DNA of 64,000 nucleotides, from contig NC_090446.1 of assembly GCF_031143425.1 (NCBI RefSeq), positions 660,311,717-660,375,716 of the forward strand, given 5' to 3'. Both the position numbers and the translations under genes were made by a program. This DNA is from Pleurodeles waltl. Taxonomy: Eukaryota > Chordata > Amphibia > Caudata > Salamandridae. Shown in pieces: positions 36,716 to 49,015 of the stretch. Within the stretch, counting starts at the first letter, position 1, and each line of letters opens with the position of its first letter. Below the pieces are notes generated by a model, which was given only the letters and a program-made list of their open reading frames with translations, searched no databases and was not told the DNA's origin.

Positions 36716-36810
36716 TGCCATGACTCAGAATCGCCCACTGAGCAAATGTACAGAAAGAGGAGCTTCATAGCAGGAGCCCTCCTGCACCAGTAAGGTAAAT
36801 GACTATCTCT

Positions 36811-37955
36811 CTCTCATAGGTTAACACGGGGACTGCCTTTCAATATCTTTTAAGTGCAGTTTCCCATTGGGAGCAGACAGAAATATGGAGTTTGGGGTAT
36901 CTGAAATCACAATTTAAAAATACACCTTTTGGTAAAGATGGTTTTCAAAATTGTCATTTTGAAAATACCACTTTTAGAAAGTGGGTATTTTCTTGCTTGA
37001 ACCATTCTGTGCATCTGACTGCTTGTGTATTCCACATCTGGGTTAGACTGTCAGCTGGACTGTTGTAAATTCCCTCTAGACAGTGACACAAAGGGAGCTG
37101 GGGTGTAGCCTGCATATCCTGATGAGTCTCCTGGGCCAGAGTGGGGAGGGAGGAGATGACGCATCTGAAAGGGCTGTGCCTGTCCTGACACAATGCAGTC
37201 TCCGACCCCTTGGAGTGTGTCTGGGGCGAGGTGTGGGCAAGGCAGGATCTTGTGAACAACAGAGTCTTTCCTTTGACGTTTGCCTATTTCAAAGGCCGAA
37301 ATGAGTATAAGTAGTGGACCCCAGACTTTCAGAACGCTTCTGGTTCAAGAGAAACCTCTGCCAAGGAGAAGAGCTGAAGATCTGGAGGAGGAGTACTGCT
37401 CCTTTGCTGTGCATGCTTTGCTGGGTTGGCCAGCAGTTGCTGATTCTGCCTTAAAGAGGACAGAGACTGGACCTTGCTGTATATCCTGCTTGTGAAGGTT
37501 CTCCAAGTGCTTGAAGTAGAGCTTGCCTCCTGTTGGAAGTCTCTGGGATATCAAAGACTTCAGCTTCATCCACCTCCAGCACTGGAAACTGTGTGTTTTG
37601 TGTTGCAACAGAAGAAAACCCTAAGTGACGCCGTCAACGATGCCACTGCCTGCACTGTGATCTGACGATGCAACACGGAGCCATTCTCCATGTCTCACCG
37701 TAACCCTGGTCTCCCCGACACCACCACCAGACACCATCACCGAGCCGCTGCTTGCACCGTGACATGTGGGCCTCGCACTCCACATCGCCTTGCTCACACC
37801 GCAGTCTTGGCATCCCTGACGATGCCGCTCCACACTGACACAGATGCTGCTGCCTGCACCGGGGCCTGAGGACACCTCTTGTGAAGTACACAATGCAAAG
37901 TCCTGTCCCGCACTGCAGCCCTTGTCCACCGACACCAGTGCCATCAAGTCCAGTA
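36811..37955 (+). mobile_element. LTR fragment, same family as 44990-47086
   Basis: It matches by eye the reverse complement of 45870-46710 in collinear order: AGGTTAACACGGGGACTGCC, then AAGTGCAGTTTCCCATTGGG, then CACTTTTAGAAAGTGGG, a GAGTATAAGTAG possible TATA region, CCTCTGCCAAGG, then CCTGCTTGTGAAG. It continues into a CACCACC-rich tail (37630-37955). Both ends are truncated. The 169- and 188-codon frames crossing it on the minus strand are chance frames. Confidence 0.7.
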
Positions 37956-38330
37956 TCATCAACAGTCGCCTGGTCGCCTTGTCCTGGGTGCCAAACTGGC
38001 TGCCACAAGGTCTGGTAATCATGGGCAACAATTGGCCATTGATGCCCCAGGAAAGGCATGGGGAATTCTGCTCCTGGATGGTGGAACCTGAAAACCTGTA
38101 TCTTAAAACAGGACAAAGCATCAGCGGCATTGTTTAACATATCAGCTACATGTTTGGCTTTGAAGAGCACATTTAGTCTCAGACATAGGAGTAAGTACAA
38201 TTTCCTTCAGAACCCTCAGAATCATTGTGCATCTCGCAGGTTGATTGTTAATGCACTCCGCAATTCCTCACCTTTACATGCGACCTGCTGGTCAACAGCA
38301 GCACTGGGCTGCTGATTACTGGACTCCGCA
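37956..38330 (-). pseudogene. Ngaro RNase H fragment, copy C
   Basis: The minus strand shows INNQPARCTM, then CLRLNVLFKAKHVADMLNNA and ADALS, parallel to copy A's KFNMLFQAKHLPGIHNNAAD. Only the C-terminal third is present; a frameshift separates the first piece. It abuts the LTR fragment at about 37955. Confidence 0.7.
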
Positions 38331-39740
38331 CCAACATTACAATTCAGATAGACAGCATTTATTTACAGGTTATTTGAAGTTAAAGAAAGGAGGTAATTAG
38401 GTGTTGTGCATGCTTAACTTTAGAAACACATTCATCCTGAAAGACATCTTGCAACAAACGTGAAAATATGGTAAAACCTATTCAAAATTCTAAACGTATA
38501 TTTAATTAATATGCAGAACCATTTCTTCTTAGTACATCAGATTATATCAGTGGATTGAGAAGTATTTTCTTTTTTAAGTGATAATTTTCAAAGATGATTT
38601 TATAAACATTCATGCTTCCACCCACCCTGACAATGATGCCTTTGTGAACTTAGAGGCAAGTCACTTGTTATGTTCACCTTTTTGGTGACCTAGGTTGCTA
38701 TTATACACGGCCAACATTGTAGTTTATTAAATAAAATGCTGGAGAAGGTTTTGTACAGTACACAACCTGCAGTCATGTATTTCAAGGTCTACTATGCGAC
38801 AATGAAGAAAAAGGAGGGAAAATGAAATACAACTATTGCCTATAATCACACAGTTTGGTCAAGTGTGGAAGCTAGGATTGATCCTAGGTTTTGTGGTTTC
38901 ACGTTGTGCAAATCAGAAAATGGATATACATGCTTTGCTTCCCCAACACCAAACGTATAGACCCCCCCACTTCCCAGCAGCTAACCTGGTGGCATCAATG
39001 CGGACATCGGTCACACCACAGAGCAAACATTTTGGCCCTTGGGAAAATGTTTGCAAGTGGCATGCCCTAGAACATTCAGTGCTGTACACCAATCCACTTA
39101 ATTAATCCTGGTATTTCAGGGTATTGTCGAGTTAAATCTTCCTATAAGTACATCTCACGTCCATGCATTACATAAATTCCCTGAGCGTTCAGTACTATAT
39201 TCAGGCCCGTAGTAAACTCTCCATCCAATAACCAAATGAAGTATTAATAAAGACACCAATGAAATGTCCTACCTGTGTGCTTTTTGAACCCAATGCACAG
39301 CTCAACTTTAAATGGGTTTGATGCAACAACATATGAAACTTTATTTGTGAGAATAGTCGAGCTGTGGTTACTTACAAAGTTTATATTGATTAGATGCTGA
39401 GACTTGGTTAATAGTCAAGTCGACTGAGCTTTAGTTAAAGTAGCCACCCGACTTTGCCTGTGGCACTATTTTCCTTTGACAACTGAGGCTTCGTTCCACC
39501 ACAGTTTCATGAAAAGATAAAACATCCTGGTTGTGCGTTCTATCAATTGATGGGTGTGGACGGTTCGGAAATGCCTCCATTAATACAACCGTTATGTCCC
39601 CGTGCTATATCCCAGCCCCAAGACGCCCCTTCTCGCATCTCTTGGTAGAGTCCAGTCAGCATCCGTGCTGCACGGTCGCTGTGCCTGGATGTGGAGAAGC
39701 TCCAGTCACTCAGATCAGCAGGTTCCTCATAATAGAATGA
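38331..39740. other. No recognisable feature
   Basis: AT-rich unique-looking sequence with no terminus or domain seen. Confidence 0.45.
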
Positions 39741-39779
39741 TTAATGACTGTTAATGCTGCGATTTCTTCCTGGCAGGGG

Positions 39780-40030
39780 AGGGACACGAGGCGGTGGGCA
39801 GGCACAGGCCCCTGTCTTCGGAGTTTGGTGAGGAGGCGGTTCCCCTACCCCCTCCTGGAGCCGTTCAGACTCAGCAGCAGCTTCCCCCAGGAGCTTCCCT
39901 TTCATCTCACCGCTGCTGGCGCCTGCAAACAGCCTCACTCCGTCTGCAGCCGTCCAACAGGAGCCCCCTACCGCCCGCCGCCCTCCCTCCCTCCAGCTAC
40001 AGAGACGCATACCTCAAGCCGCAGCAAAAC
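39780..40030. promoter_or_regulatory. Short GC/CpG-rich island (weak)
   Basis: About 250 bp clearly richer in C, G and CpG than the flanks (GAGGCGGTTCCC, CACCGCTGCTGGCGCC, TACCGCCCGCCGCC). Frames in both directions are low-complexity and unidentified. It could be a promoter CpG island or a GC-rich repeat. Confidence 0.25.
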
Positions 40031-40369
40031 TGTGTTCAGAAATGCGAATGCTCAGGGGGAAGGTTCTCACCCTTTGACGGGAGTGATTGTAGAGGGGCTG
40101 GGGGCGTTATTATTTTGGGGGTGGTTGCTATAATTGAGTAAAACGCGACGGAGGGGGCAAATTCACTCAACATGTTTCCCTTGTACACCTGTATGCTTGT
40201 ATTTCAGAGTTTTTAAGGTTGCGGGTAACCCACGTTTGTTAGCTGAATTCATGTTTTTTTTCCCGGCTCTGTTGAGTGTTTCAGCATCCTAGTACACTAT
40301 CTCAGAGCGTTTTTGCTGGCAGGGAACAAGGCAAGATATCTCAGCGAGTTAAGCGCCTGTTGATGACAT

Positions 40370-41232
40370 CTAGGGCTAGATTTACTAAAAAGTGGCGCAG
40401 CGCGGTGCTGCCCCAAAATTTGCATCATCGTGCTGCGCCACCTTAGAAATGCAGGGATGTGCCGTATTTACTGAAATAAGCCACACCCCTGGGACAGAAT
40501 TACTAAAATGTGGCGTAGTGCGGTGTTGCGCCAAAATTTGCTGCACCACTTTAAAACCGCAGGGATGCACCGTATTTACTGTAATACGGCACACCTCTGT
40601 TTTTCCCCCTGCGCCGGCGCTAAATTTAGGTGTCAACGCAGGCACCTTGCATCATAGTGCAAGGGTGTCTGCGCTGAGGGTATTGATTGTTTATGTGCAG
40701 GAAGGTGTACATTCTTGCACATAAACAATCTACCATGGCGATTTGGCACTTCTATGTGTGCTGCAGTATGCAGCACACATAGAAGTAGCAAATCGTCGTT
40801 TTTGAATGATTGTTTACGTGCAGTAAGGGAGAACTTCCTTCACATAAACAGTTATTTATGGCATTTTGCTCTTTCTATGTCTGCAGCAAAATGCAGCACA
40901 CATAGAAAAGCAAATATGAGGAGGAATAAACGTATTCCTCCTCGTTGTGTTATGCTAACGTTTTTGGTGCTTCCACAGATTTATGCTTTCTTGTAAATCT
41001 GTGGCAGCGTCAAAAGCAATGGCTGTTGAAGTGGAACGCCCACAGCAACACCCATTGTAGGCCCCTCTGCCACAGAAAACTATGTGAGAGGGGCCCACAT
41101 TTACAAGGTGGCATTAAGCCACAAAAAGTGGCTTAAAGCCACCTTGTAAATGTGGTGCACTGCACAGCAGCACCGGGGTAACACAAAAAGTGACGCTCTG
41201 GTGGCGCTAAGTCCTTGTAAATCTGGCCCCTA
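40370..41232. mobile_element. Hairpin-rich Harbinger-like MITE with CTA duplication
   Basis: The body is 40373-41229. The left end GGGCTAGATTTAC and right end GTAAATCTGGCCC form an inverted repeat with one mismatch, and CTA lies on both sides (3 bp, Harbinger-like). Inside are two tandem-like blocks (40390-40490 and 40500-40600, each CAGGGATG..CCGTATTTACTG) and three hairpins: 40690-40730, 40750-40790 (CTATGTGTGCTGC facing GCAGCACACATAG) and 41100-41150 (ACAAGGTGGC facing GCCACCTTGT). Confidence 0.75.
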
Positions 41233-42740
41233 GTGTTGACCATCAGGCGAGGAGTGATGGAGGCGATGGCCTACTTAGCCTTTTCTTTTTTAAAGTGCTT
41301 ACAAGGTACCACTGCAGTATGAAGCAAAATGTTCAAAGCAAGTCATAGTGATTGTACATGTGTATTCAAAGTGCAGTCTTACAAAGGAACCCAGTAACCA
41401 TGTTAAGACTCCATCACCAGTGCCTCAGTATTGAGTGTTATTTTTACCCCCAATAAATAACAATACCATGTGTTATATAATTTATCGAACAAGATACCTT
41501 AAACCAACTAGAGTTCTAAATTGAAATGGCGAATAACACTCAGCTCGTGTTCCACGTTAAATCAAATTCCACGTCTTGCCATTGAACAAACATTTTTCAC
41601 CCAGTAAATTTCAGCAGGTCTGATCCGAGTGTCTGCTTTTTCTGCAATATTATAGTTCTGACACCCATTTCAAATACTCATTTACACGGGTTTCATAATT
41701 TTATGAGGCATTTGTATTTGAGGTCTTTGTGCTCACTACCCATACCACATGTTTAGAGGTCTTAGGGCCTTATTGATCAGCAGGAGACCTGTTGAAGGTG
41801 GTCCAATTATGGGCTTAATGAAGGGGCAACATTCAGAAAGCCTGCAGGTAAAAAGAACTCCAGCACAACGTGATCCTTTACATAGGATAGGCAGAACTGA
41901 AGATGTTTGTCTTCAGATCACAGCAAAAGTTGAATAAGTCACTCTAGTGTCTCAAGTGGGTAGGCAGGACGTTTCCAGAACATGATGCATTGGACGTGCA
42001 GGAACCAGTAACTAAATCTACTGTGTCTAGCTGCGTGAATGGCCAGTTAGTTCTGAGCAGTGTCCCTCAAATTCCTGGTAGGGAGGCAAGGTTGCAATAC
42101 TTTTGAAAGATAAGCAAGGAGAATGGTAATGTGGTTCTTCTGAGCAACTTCAGGTGCTTTGAGCTGATTTTGATTAGTGGTTAGCAGTCAAGAGCAATGC
42201 GATTGCGCCACTTGGGGCCATCGGATTTGGGTGGCTTGTGTTTAAGTTATTTTGTGCCTTGAGGTGCACTGTTGACAGTCAGGGTCACACTGGGAACCTA
42301 AAGCAGGCATGGCAAATTTTGTCAGACCAGCCTCCATAGGATGCATAGCAAGTGAGCCTGACAACTACAATAGGACTTGGGGGGGTTCTACACCCACAAG
42401 AACATTTGGGAAAAAATGGCAAAATGGCACATTCTGCAATACATTTTTCATTACATATTCAATTGCATTCTTTTTTTAAAGCCTAGTAAATGGCGACCTA
42501 CCAGTGCACCAGGAGACAGCAATTTTTATTAGGGCTGTTCAATGATTCCCTCACCGTCACCCTCCAACAGTGTCTCTCATCTGTCCATTGCCCCTCTCTC
42601 ACATATAATTCAATTGTTTTATAGCAGCTCTCTTACCAGCATAGGGAGCTGGAGCACTTTACATCACACACACATATAGAGACAATGAACAGTATACTCT
42701 CCGACATGAGGGTGTGCGGCATTTAGGAACCAGGACCACC
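41233..42740. other. No recognisable feature
   Basis: Unique-looking sequence. I see no coding domain, repeat terminus or RNA gene. Confidence 0.45.
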
Positions 42741-42749
42741 ATAGCCGAG

Positions 42750-42965
42750 ACCCTACTTGATCCAGTGACATGCTGGCCAAAGACGACTTCCTGTCGCCTC
42801 ACTTCGAGAGATGCGGTGGGGGTGATGGGAAGTGGTGGTGTTGCGGGAATGCATGTCACATCCACCCACTGCCACCGTGAATGACTGAAGGATATAAACG
42901 TTACCTTGCCACTGGCCCCTGCCTTTTGCATCAGTGGTGGCGGCTGGCAGATCGGCAACAATGTT
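42750..42965 (+). repeat. Repeat upstream of Ngaro copy B, shared with 50625-50815
   Basis: GATCCAGTGACATGCTGGCC, AAGACGACTTCCTGTCGCCT, GGGAAGTGGTGGTGTTGC and GCATCAGTGGTGGCGGCTGG recur in the same order and orientation at 50625-50815. It lies about 650 bp before the gag of copy B, so it may be part of the element's terminal repeat or leader. Confidence 0.5.
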
Positions 42966-43612
42966 CTTCACTCACCTTAGTGCAGCTCCTCTTCATTTGC
43001 AGCAGAGCCGGACCCAGAGACTGATTGGAGTGCATCGGCCTGGAGATCGAGAGGTGGTGCATTTCCCTGCAAAGTGGTGCAGGCCACCCATTAGGTAGCG
43101 GGCCACGATGAGATCGCCGGGGCTCCCGCCTTAGTGATTTGAGTGCAACACAGAAGGCCTGATTTTCCCTGATTCCCTACACCTAGTGGTGGTGTACGCA
43201 GGCCCCATAAAACCCATATTTCACTCAATTTCACCCTGTGAGCTGCCGCATGAACGCGGTGTACAGCTCCACATTCAGCCCTACATCCTGTCCTGACCCT
43301 CCTTCCTGACCCAGTGGGGAGGAATAGCAGTGCCCACAATTGGGATTGGATTACCAGCCTAGGAGGTTCAGGAGCGCAGCTCAGCTGGACAGGTGGTGGT
43401 GAAGAGAGGGGTTTGTATTTATGGGTCGGGGCTTCGCATAGCTTGCCGGTCCCCTTGTTCTGGAATAGGCCTTGTTATTTTGCTCTGATTGATTGAAGTA
43501 GCTTTAATTGAGCTTACTTGCTGGTGCTGCCTTGCAAGGGCAGTCAGACACTGAACCCTGCCTTTTCTGTTATCTGTCACTGTGTGGTGCCCCCTGTTAA
43601 CAGGCAGCAAAT

Positions 43613-44989
43613 GGCGAGAAAAGATGCCCAGGTTGGAAAGAGGAAGAGGAGAAATCGGGAATTAACACAGCTATTGAAGCTAGTTTTAGCTAAGTTGGAC
43701 AATGAGTGGAGCACAGACTTGACAGTCGCAGAGCCTCCACAGCGGTCCCATGTCCCCCCCCAGGGCTGCCTTCCCACCTGTCAAGCACAGGATTAAAACA
43801 ATGGTGCAAGCTTTCTCTGATACCTTAGGTGAGGCAGTACCCTCCCTACCAACAGTTGCACCTGATACCACAATATCACCTGCCCCTTCAGGTCATCAGG
43901 GCATCCGGACACACCAGCTAAGTGTTGAGGGTGTGATTGATGCAGTCTATCCCTGCTGCCTCCCTGCAAGTGGCACACAACCACAACAAACACTTATCGA
44001 TTGTGACTGAATCCCAGGGGATGGTTATGTTGCTCTAGCAAGCATTAGGCATGCGCTCCTAGCCTTGTCTTCAAGTGCAGCGGGGCCTCACAGTGAGGAA
44101 CCCAAAAAACAGACAGCGAATGCTCCTTTAACAGCCCCTTAGCTGTCCACTCCCTCACCACTGAATGTGCCATCCACCCAGGAGCCACTGACTCCTCATT
44201 CCCAGGGACAAATAACAGGCTCACAGGATGCTACTGCACAAGCATTGATTTCAGTGGCTCAATTGTTGTCCAAGATGGCCGTCCCTGTGGACAAGGTAGC
44301 CCACATGCCCCCCCCCAACGAATTGCTCCCTGAGCCCTGTCAAATGGAATTATGGTAGCCATTGCGGACTCTAAGAAGCAGATGGAGGCCATCGTAAGGC
44401 ACGCTGTGGTGAGACTGGGGTGCACATCACAAGGGGCCAGGCGACTCCCAACCATCAGTAGCAAAGGAGCTCTTCAGTGTAGAAGCAGGTAAGAAAGCTG
44501 ACCAGAGCGGGAACAAAAAAAAGTGGGTTCTGCTTCAACTTCTATGAGTGGGGACAAGGCACTTTGTTATCTAGACCTTGGAAGTTGCCTTCACACATAC
44601 TGGCGGATGTAAAAGAAAAGACCTGGAAAGGGGATTTTGATTACATATTTTCTTTGATAAGAGACAATAAAAGAAGTGTGAAAAAAAACACAGAGCAAGT
44701 AAAGAAACTGTATTGAAGGATAAGAAGCCCAAGGTTGATGAAACAATAACAAATTAGGTATTTGGGTATAATGCATATATGTCTATTATGTTAGAGAAGA
44801 AGCCAGACCTCTATGATATTTTACTCTAATATAATATTGAGAGCACACCATATGTATGGGGACACTGCTTGTTTGGATTATGGCTGAGATTTTAGGTGGG
44901 CAAAAGTTGAGGATCTGGAGATAGGTTGGGCCCATACTGAGCTCAATGTGTGGCCGTAAAACGTTAATAACAAGACTCCACCTACGACG
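43613..44989 (+). pseudogene. Ngaro gag, 5' part, copy B
   Basis: It starts MARKDAQVGKRKRRNRELTQ and continues LLKLVLAKLDNEW, parallel to copy A. The later part (44760-44985) reads YNAYMSIMLEKKPDLYD, then ENTIFY-like decayed sequence, and ends NVNNKTPPTT, matching copy A's SVNNKTPLKQ. Several stops and frameshifts lie between. It is broken at 44989/44990 by the LTR. Confidence 0.65.
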
Positions 44990-47086
44990 TGTTAGAAATG
45001 GGGTCTCTAGTTGGCAGTGAGTTTGCACCCTGTTCATGTAGGGACCCACACTCTAGTCAGGGTAAGGGGGATTCACTGCTCAGATAACTGCTGTTCACCC
45101 CTTGGATGCTTGGCACAAGCAGTCAGGCTTATGTCAGAGGCAATGTGTAAAGCATTTGTACAAACACACACAGTAACTCAGTGATGACACCACAATAGCA
45201 CTTAACACCAGGTTTGAAAAACAGCCAATGTTTATCTGAGTAAAACAAGACCAGAATGATAAAAATCCAACATACGCAAGCACAGATAGGAATTTTGAAA
45301 GAGCAAACTTCAATATAGCGCTTAGAAACACAATAGCCCCAACTTGGGCTATGATGGAGTCATTGATGGAGTCATTCCCAACAATCCACCGCCACTCGCG
45401 AGGAGGGTGCAGCCGGACATGGAGTCGTACGGACCCCCAGGTACAGGGCCTTTGAAACAAGCTGGTGAATGGAGGTGGGGAGGTGAGGTGTCGCTGGATC
45501 CATTGCGGCATTGGTTCCTTGCTGCAGAGCAGGGAGGTGATGCAGCATTGGTGCAAAGCATCAGTTCCTGACGATCCAGCCGGGTTGATGAATCTGGAGG
45601 GTCAAGATGCATTGAGCAACCTCACAGTCATGCTATGGGTCTACAGACACTACAGCGGAGTCGGGTGTCACGGTCATCGGTGACACAGCTCTCAGGACTC
45701 ATGCAGTCATGCAACTTCAGCGAGGCTGCGGCGATGTCGGCCTACGGGATTGGTCTGGGTAATCGCACTCCAATGGGGACCACAGCTTCATGTTGCAGGC
45801 AGCATCGTGGAGTCATGCAGCAGCACCGGTTCTGTAGTCATCCAGAATTGATGCCTGGATGTTCTTGATTCTCAGCAGAACTCACTTTCAAGGGCCCAGG
45901 AACTGGATTGGCAACACCTGGGAAGCCAGGGTCCATCACAGGAGTACCCAGGTGCTGATAGGTGAAGTCTTTGATGTCCCTGAGACTTTTTAATAGGAGG
46001 TAAGCTCAGTCCAAGCCCTTGGAGAAACTTCACAAGCAGGATTTCAGAAAGCAAAGTCCAGTCCTTTCCCTCTTAGAGGCAGAAGCTGCCGCAGCAGACC
46101 AGCGCAGCAAAATAACAGGCAGAGTGGCAGGTCTTACTTAAGCATCAAGCTCTTCACCTTGGCAGAGGTTCCTCTTGATCCAGAAGTAACTTGAAAGCCT
46201 GGGGTTTTGGGTCCACTACTTATTCTCATTTCTGCCTTTGAAGTAGGCAAACTAAGTCTCTGTTGTCCAAAAGATCCTGCCTTGCCCAGGTCTGGCCCCA
46301 GACTCAGTCCACAGGGTTAGAGACTGCAGTGTGTGGAGACAGGCACAGCCGTTTCAGGTGCAGGTGTCAACTCCTCTCTCCCCACTCCAGTCCAGGAAAA
46401 CTCATCAGGATATGCAGGACACACCTCAGCTCCATTTGTGTTACTGTCTAGAGGAAATCACAAACAGCCCAAATGTCAGTGTGACACAGATGTGGATTCC
46501 ACAGTCAGGAGAAGGCCCATAATGGTTAAGCAAGAAAATGCCCACTTTCGAAAAGTGGCATTGTTGAACAGACAATCTAAAAACCAACTCTACCAAAAGA
46601 TGTATTTTTAAATTGTGAGCTCAGAGACACCAAACTCCTAATCTGTATCTGCTCCCATTGGAAAACTGCACTTAAAATACATTTAAAGGCAGTCCCCATG
46701 TTAACCTAGAGGAGGGATAGGCCTTGCAATAATGAAAACCGGGTTTGGCAGTATTTCAGTAACAGGACAAGTAAAACACACATGTTCTACCTTTTAAATA
46801 CTCTGCACCCTGCCCCTGGGGCTACCTAGGGCCTAACTTAGGGGTGACGTACATGTAGTAAAAAGGAATATTTGGATCCAGCAAGTGGGTACACTTCCCA
46901 GGTCAAATTGGCAGTGCAAAACTGCACTCACAGATACTGAAGTGGCAGATTTGAGACATGTTTACAGCGCTACTCATATGGGTGGCACAATCAGTGCTGC
47001 AGGCCCACTAGAAGCATTTGATTTATGGGCCCTGTAACCCATAGTGCACTCTACTAGGGACTTACCAGTAAATCAGATGTCTAACA
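44990..47086 (-). mobile_element. Complete-looking solo LTR inside Ngaro gag
   Basis: The ends are TGTTAG and CTAACA, a perfect 6-bp inverted repeat of TG..CA type, 2097 bp apart. On the minus strand it ends ACCCCATTTCTAACA. Internal order on the minus strand includes CCTCTGCCAAGG, CCTGCTTGTGAAG and a late TTTGTACAAATGCTTTACAC. The flanking Ngaro gag resumes in the correct codon region (GDKKGLC at 47090), so this is a clean insertion. No obvious target duplication (CGACG against CAGGT), suggesting drift or a small deletion. No internal genes. Confidence 0.75.
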
Positions 47087-47087
47087 C

Positions 47088-47215
47088 AGGTGATAAGAAG
47101 GGTTTGTGTTAGTATTTCAATAGGAAGGTATGCATATGCCCTGCATGATCCTGTCAATATAAACACATCTGTTCATTTTGCAGCCATTCGTCCCATCCAG
47201 AGTTCAAATGAAACA
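47088..47215 (+). pseudogene. Ngaro gag zinc-finger end, copy B
   Basis: Frame reading GDKKGLC, stop, YFNRKVCICPA, stop, SCQYKHICSFCSHSSHPEFK. The spacing C-x7-C-x6-C-x3-H is the same as in copy A, and the extra Cys pair is better preserved than in A. Two nonsense codons. Confidence 0.7.
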
Positions 47216-47264
47216 AAAAGTCAAATGAAAAAGGGAAAGAGGCAGTTAATCCTTCCAGATTAAT

Positions 47265-47640
47265 GTGAGTTGCCCACCCTATTCCACATTACCAGGCTGG
47301 TTCAATGGCTGAACTTGTACCCGAGCAGACAGACAGCAAAATTGTTGTATTTAGAGTTTTTATCAGGTTTTAGGATTCCCACAGTCAGAGTGGCTCCTAT
47401 CCCTCACTGTAACAATTTACTTTCAGCCCGTAAAAATCAAGATGTTGTTTCCAGGAAGATAAAGCAGGAAGAATACCTTGGGTAGGATAGCCGTCCCCTT
47501 TTCCTCACCTCCCCTCGCAGACTTTGTGCGTTCTCCTCTGGATGTGATCCCAGAGAAAAACCAGGGCAGTTTAGGTTGATTCATAATCTCTCAGCCCCCA
47601 AAGGTTCATTGGTAAATGAGGCTATTGACCCTCAGTTATT
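47265..47640 (+). pseudogene. Ngaro reverse transcriptase, N-terminal part, copy B
   Basis: Frame with WLNLYPSRQTAKLLYLEFL, SGFRIPTV, NNLLSARKN, KIKQEEYLGRIAVPFSSPPL, SPLDVIPEKNQG and, after a one-base shift, QFRLIHNLSAPKGSLVNEAI. This is the finger region of the RT. It is cut at 47640 by T-rich inserted sequence. Confidence 0.75.
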
Positions 47641-49015
47641 ATTTTTTTTTTTTATATATATTTTTTTATTTATGTTCAGTGTGGCATGCATTAGTAGACC
47701 AGGTGCTAGCTAAGCTGCAAACGTGGCCAAGGGTCTCTCCTAGCAAAAACAGATATAGAATATGCATTTAGGCTGCTCCCAGTGCATTCTGATGACTACC
47801 AAGTCTTGTGGTTCCAATTTGCTGGTTTCTAGTGCTACGATAAGTGCATGCCAATGGGGTGTGCTGTGTCATGTGCTTATTTTGAACGGAAAATGTCTGT
47901 AACAATGATTACGCAAGCAACGCAAGTGTAACCATGCTTGCCGGAACAACGACTGCATTTTTCTCTGCTTTAACCATGTATGTCCTGAGTGGATCAGAAA
48001 AGGATGAGGTCAGGTAAGTGGGATTGGGGCAGGTTTGCGGTAGTTTTTAGGGTTGTTGTGTGAATTAAGGGCTTGGGGCAGAGGTCGGGATAGTTTGTTT
48101 TTTTGGGGCAGGTTGGGGGGATAGGGATAGTTCTGGATTTTAGGAGCAGGGGGTTGGGGTAGATTGGTTTTTAGGGGTGGGGTGGAGGTTTTGGGGTAGT
48201 TCTGTTTTTGGGGGTTGGGGTAGTTTTGTTTTTGGGGAGGCGTGGGGGGTTGGGGTACTTTTGTTTTTGTGGGTGGGGGTGGGTTAGTTTGGTTTTTGGG
48301 GTGGGGGATCGGGATAGTTAGGTTTTTGGGGGTAGTAGGGGTCAGTGTACTTTTGTTTTTGGGGTGGGGGTTGGGATAGTTTTATTTTTGGAGGTGGGGG
48401 ATCGGGGTAGTTGTATTTTTTGGGCGGGATTAGGGGGTCAGGGTAGTTTTGTTTTTGGCGGTGGGGTAGTTTAGTTTTTGGGTGTGGGGGGCTCTGGGTA
48501 GTTAGATTTTTGGGGGGTGGGGATCAGGGTAGTTTCGTTTTTATGGGCGGGGTGGGGGAGTCGGGGTAGTTTGGTTTTTGGGGTGGGTGTGGGGGTATCT
48601 GGGTAGTTTGGTTTTGGGGATGAGGGATGAGGGATCAGGATAGTTTGGTTTTTGGGGGCGGGAGGATCAGGGTAGTATGGTTTTTGGGGGTGGGGAAAAA
48701 GGATACTTTTGTTTTTGAGGTGGGGACAGGGTAGTTTTGTTTTTAGGGGGGTTGGTTGTTTTTAGGGTGAATGGGGGAGGCTGGGGAAGGGTTTAGGGCT
48801 CAGGGTTGGTGGGAGGTATCTGGGGTAGTTTTGTTTTTGGGGTAGGGCACTTCTGGGCCTTAGGGCAGGTGGAGAGTGGCATGCTTGAACCACGCATACC
48901 ATTCCCACACATGCCTTTAGTAGGCATGCTTTTACAATAAAAAATAATTATAAAGGCATGCGTGGTAAAGGCATTTGTGGTAACAACTCATTGTTGTTCC
49001 GACGGCGTTCATTCA
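47641..49015. mobile_element. Inserted unit carrying a G/T-rich minisatellite
   Basis: It begins with a T-rich run and ends near GTTCATTCATTTT. The RT coding region between the IDPQ and FKQF blocks (roughly 70 codons) is missing. Phrases near its ends are loosely inverted (GTAACAATGATTACGC and GGTAACAACTCATTG), suggesting a DNA-transposon-like carrier, but no clean terminus was found. Confidence 0.45.
48000..48850. repeat. G/T-rich minisatellite, unit about 30-45 bp
   Basis: Twenty or more variable copies of GGGTAGTTTTGTTTTTGGGG followed by GTGGGGG. There are very many runs of three or more G on the plus strand, so G-quadruplex formation is plausible. Confidence 0.9.

Larger units (their letters stand above)
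31560..36805 (-). mobile_element. Ngaro-type tyrosine-recombinase retrotransposon, copy A (decayed)
   Basis: On the minus strand the order is gag (36715-35163), RT (34870-34050), RNase H (33974-33504), tyrosine recombinase (about 33470-32650) and SGNH hydrolase (about 32585-31985). This gene order, including the hydrolase after the recombinase, is that of vertebrate Ngaro elements within the DIRS order. All genes carry frameshifts or stops. The outer limits are estimates: the 5' side abuts an LTR fragment at 36811, and the 3' side fades near 31560. Confidence 0.8.

Noticed and set aside
37118..37150. Second CTGATGAG motif as a possible hammerhead core
   Set aside because: No helix II, no GAAA and no helix I partner nearby; the motif is simply part of the LTR.
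37621..38200. Two overlapping minus-strand ORFs of 169 and 188 codons
   Set aside because: Only about 35 residues at the start of one match Ngaro RNase H; the rest reads through an LTR tail in antisense.
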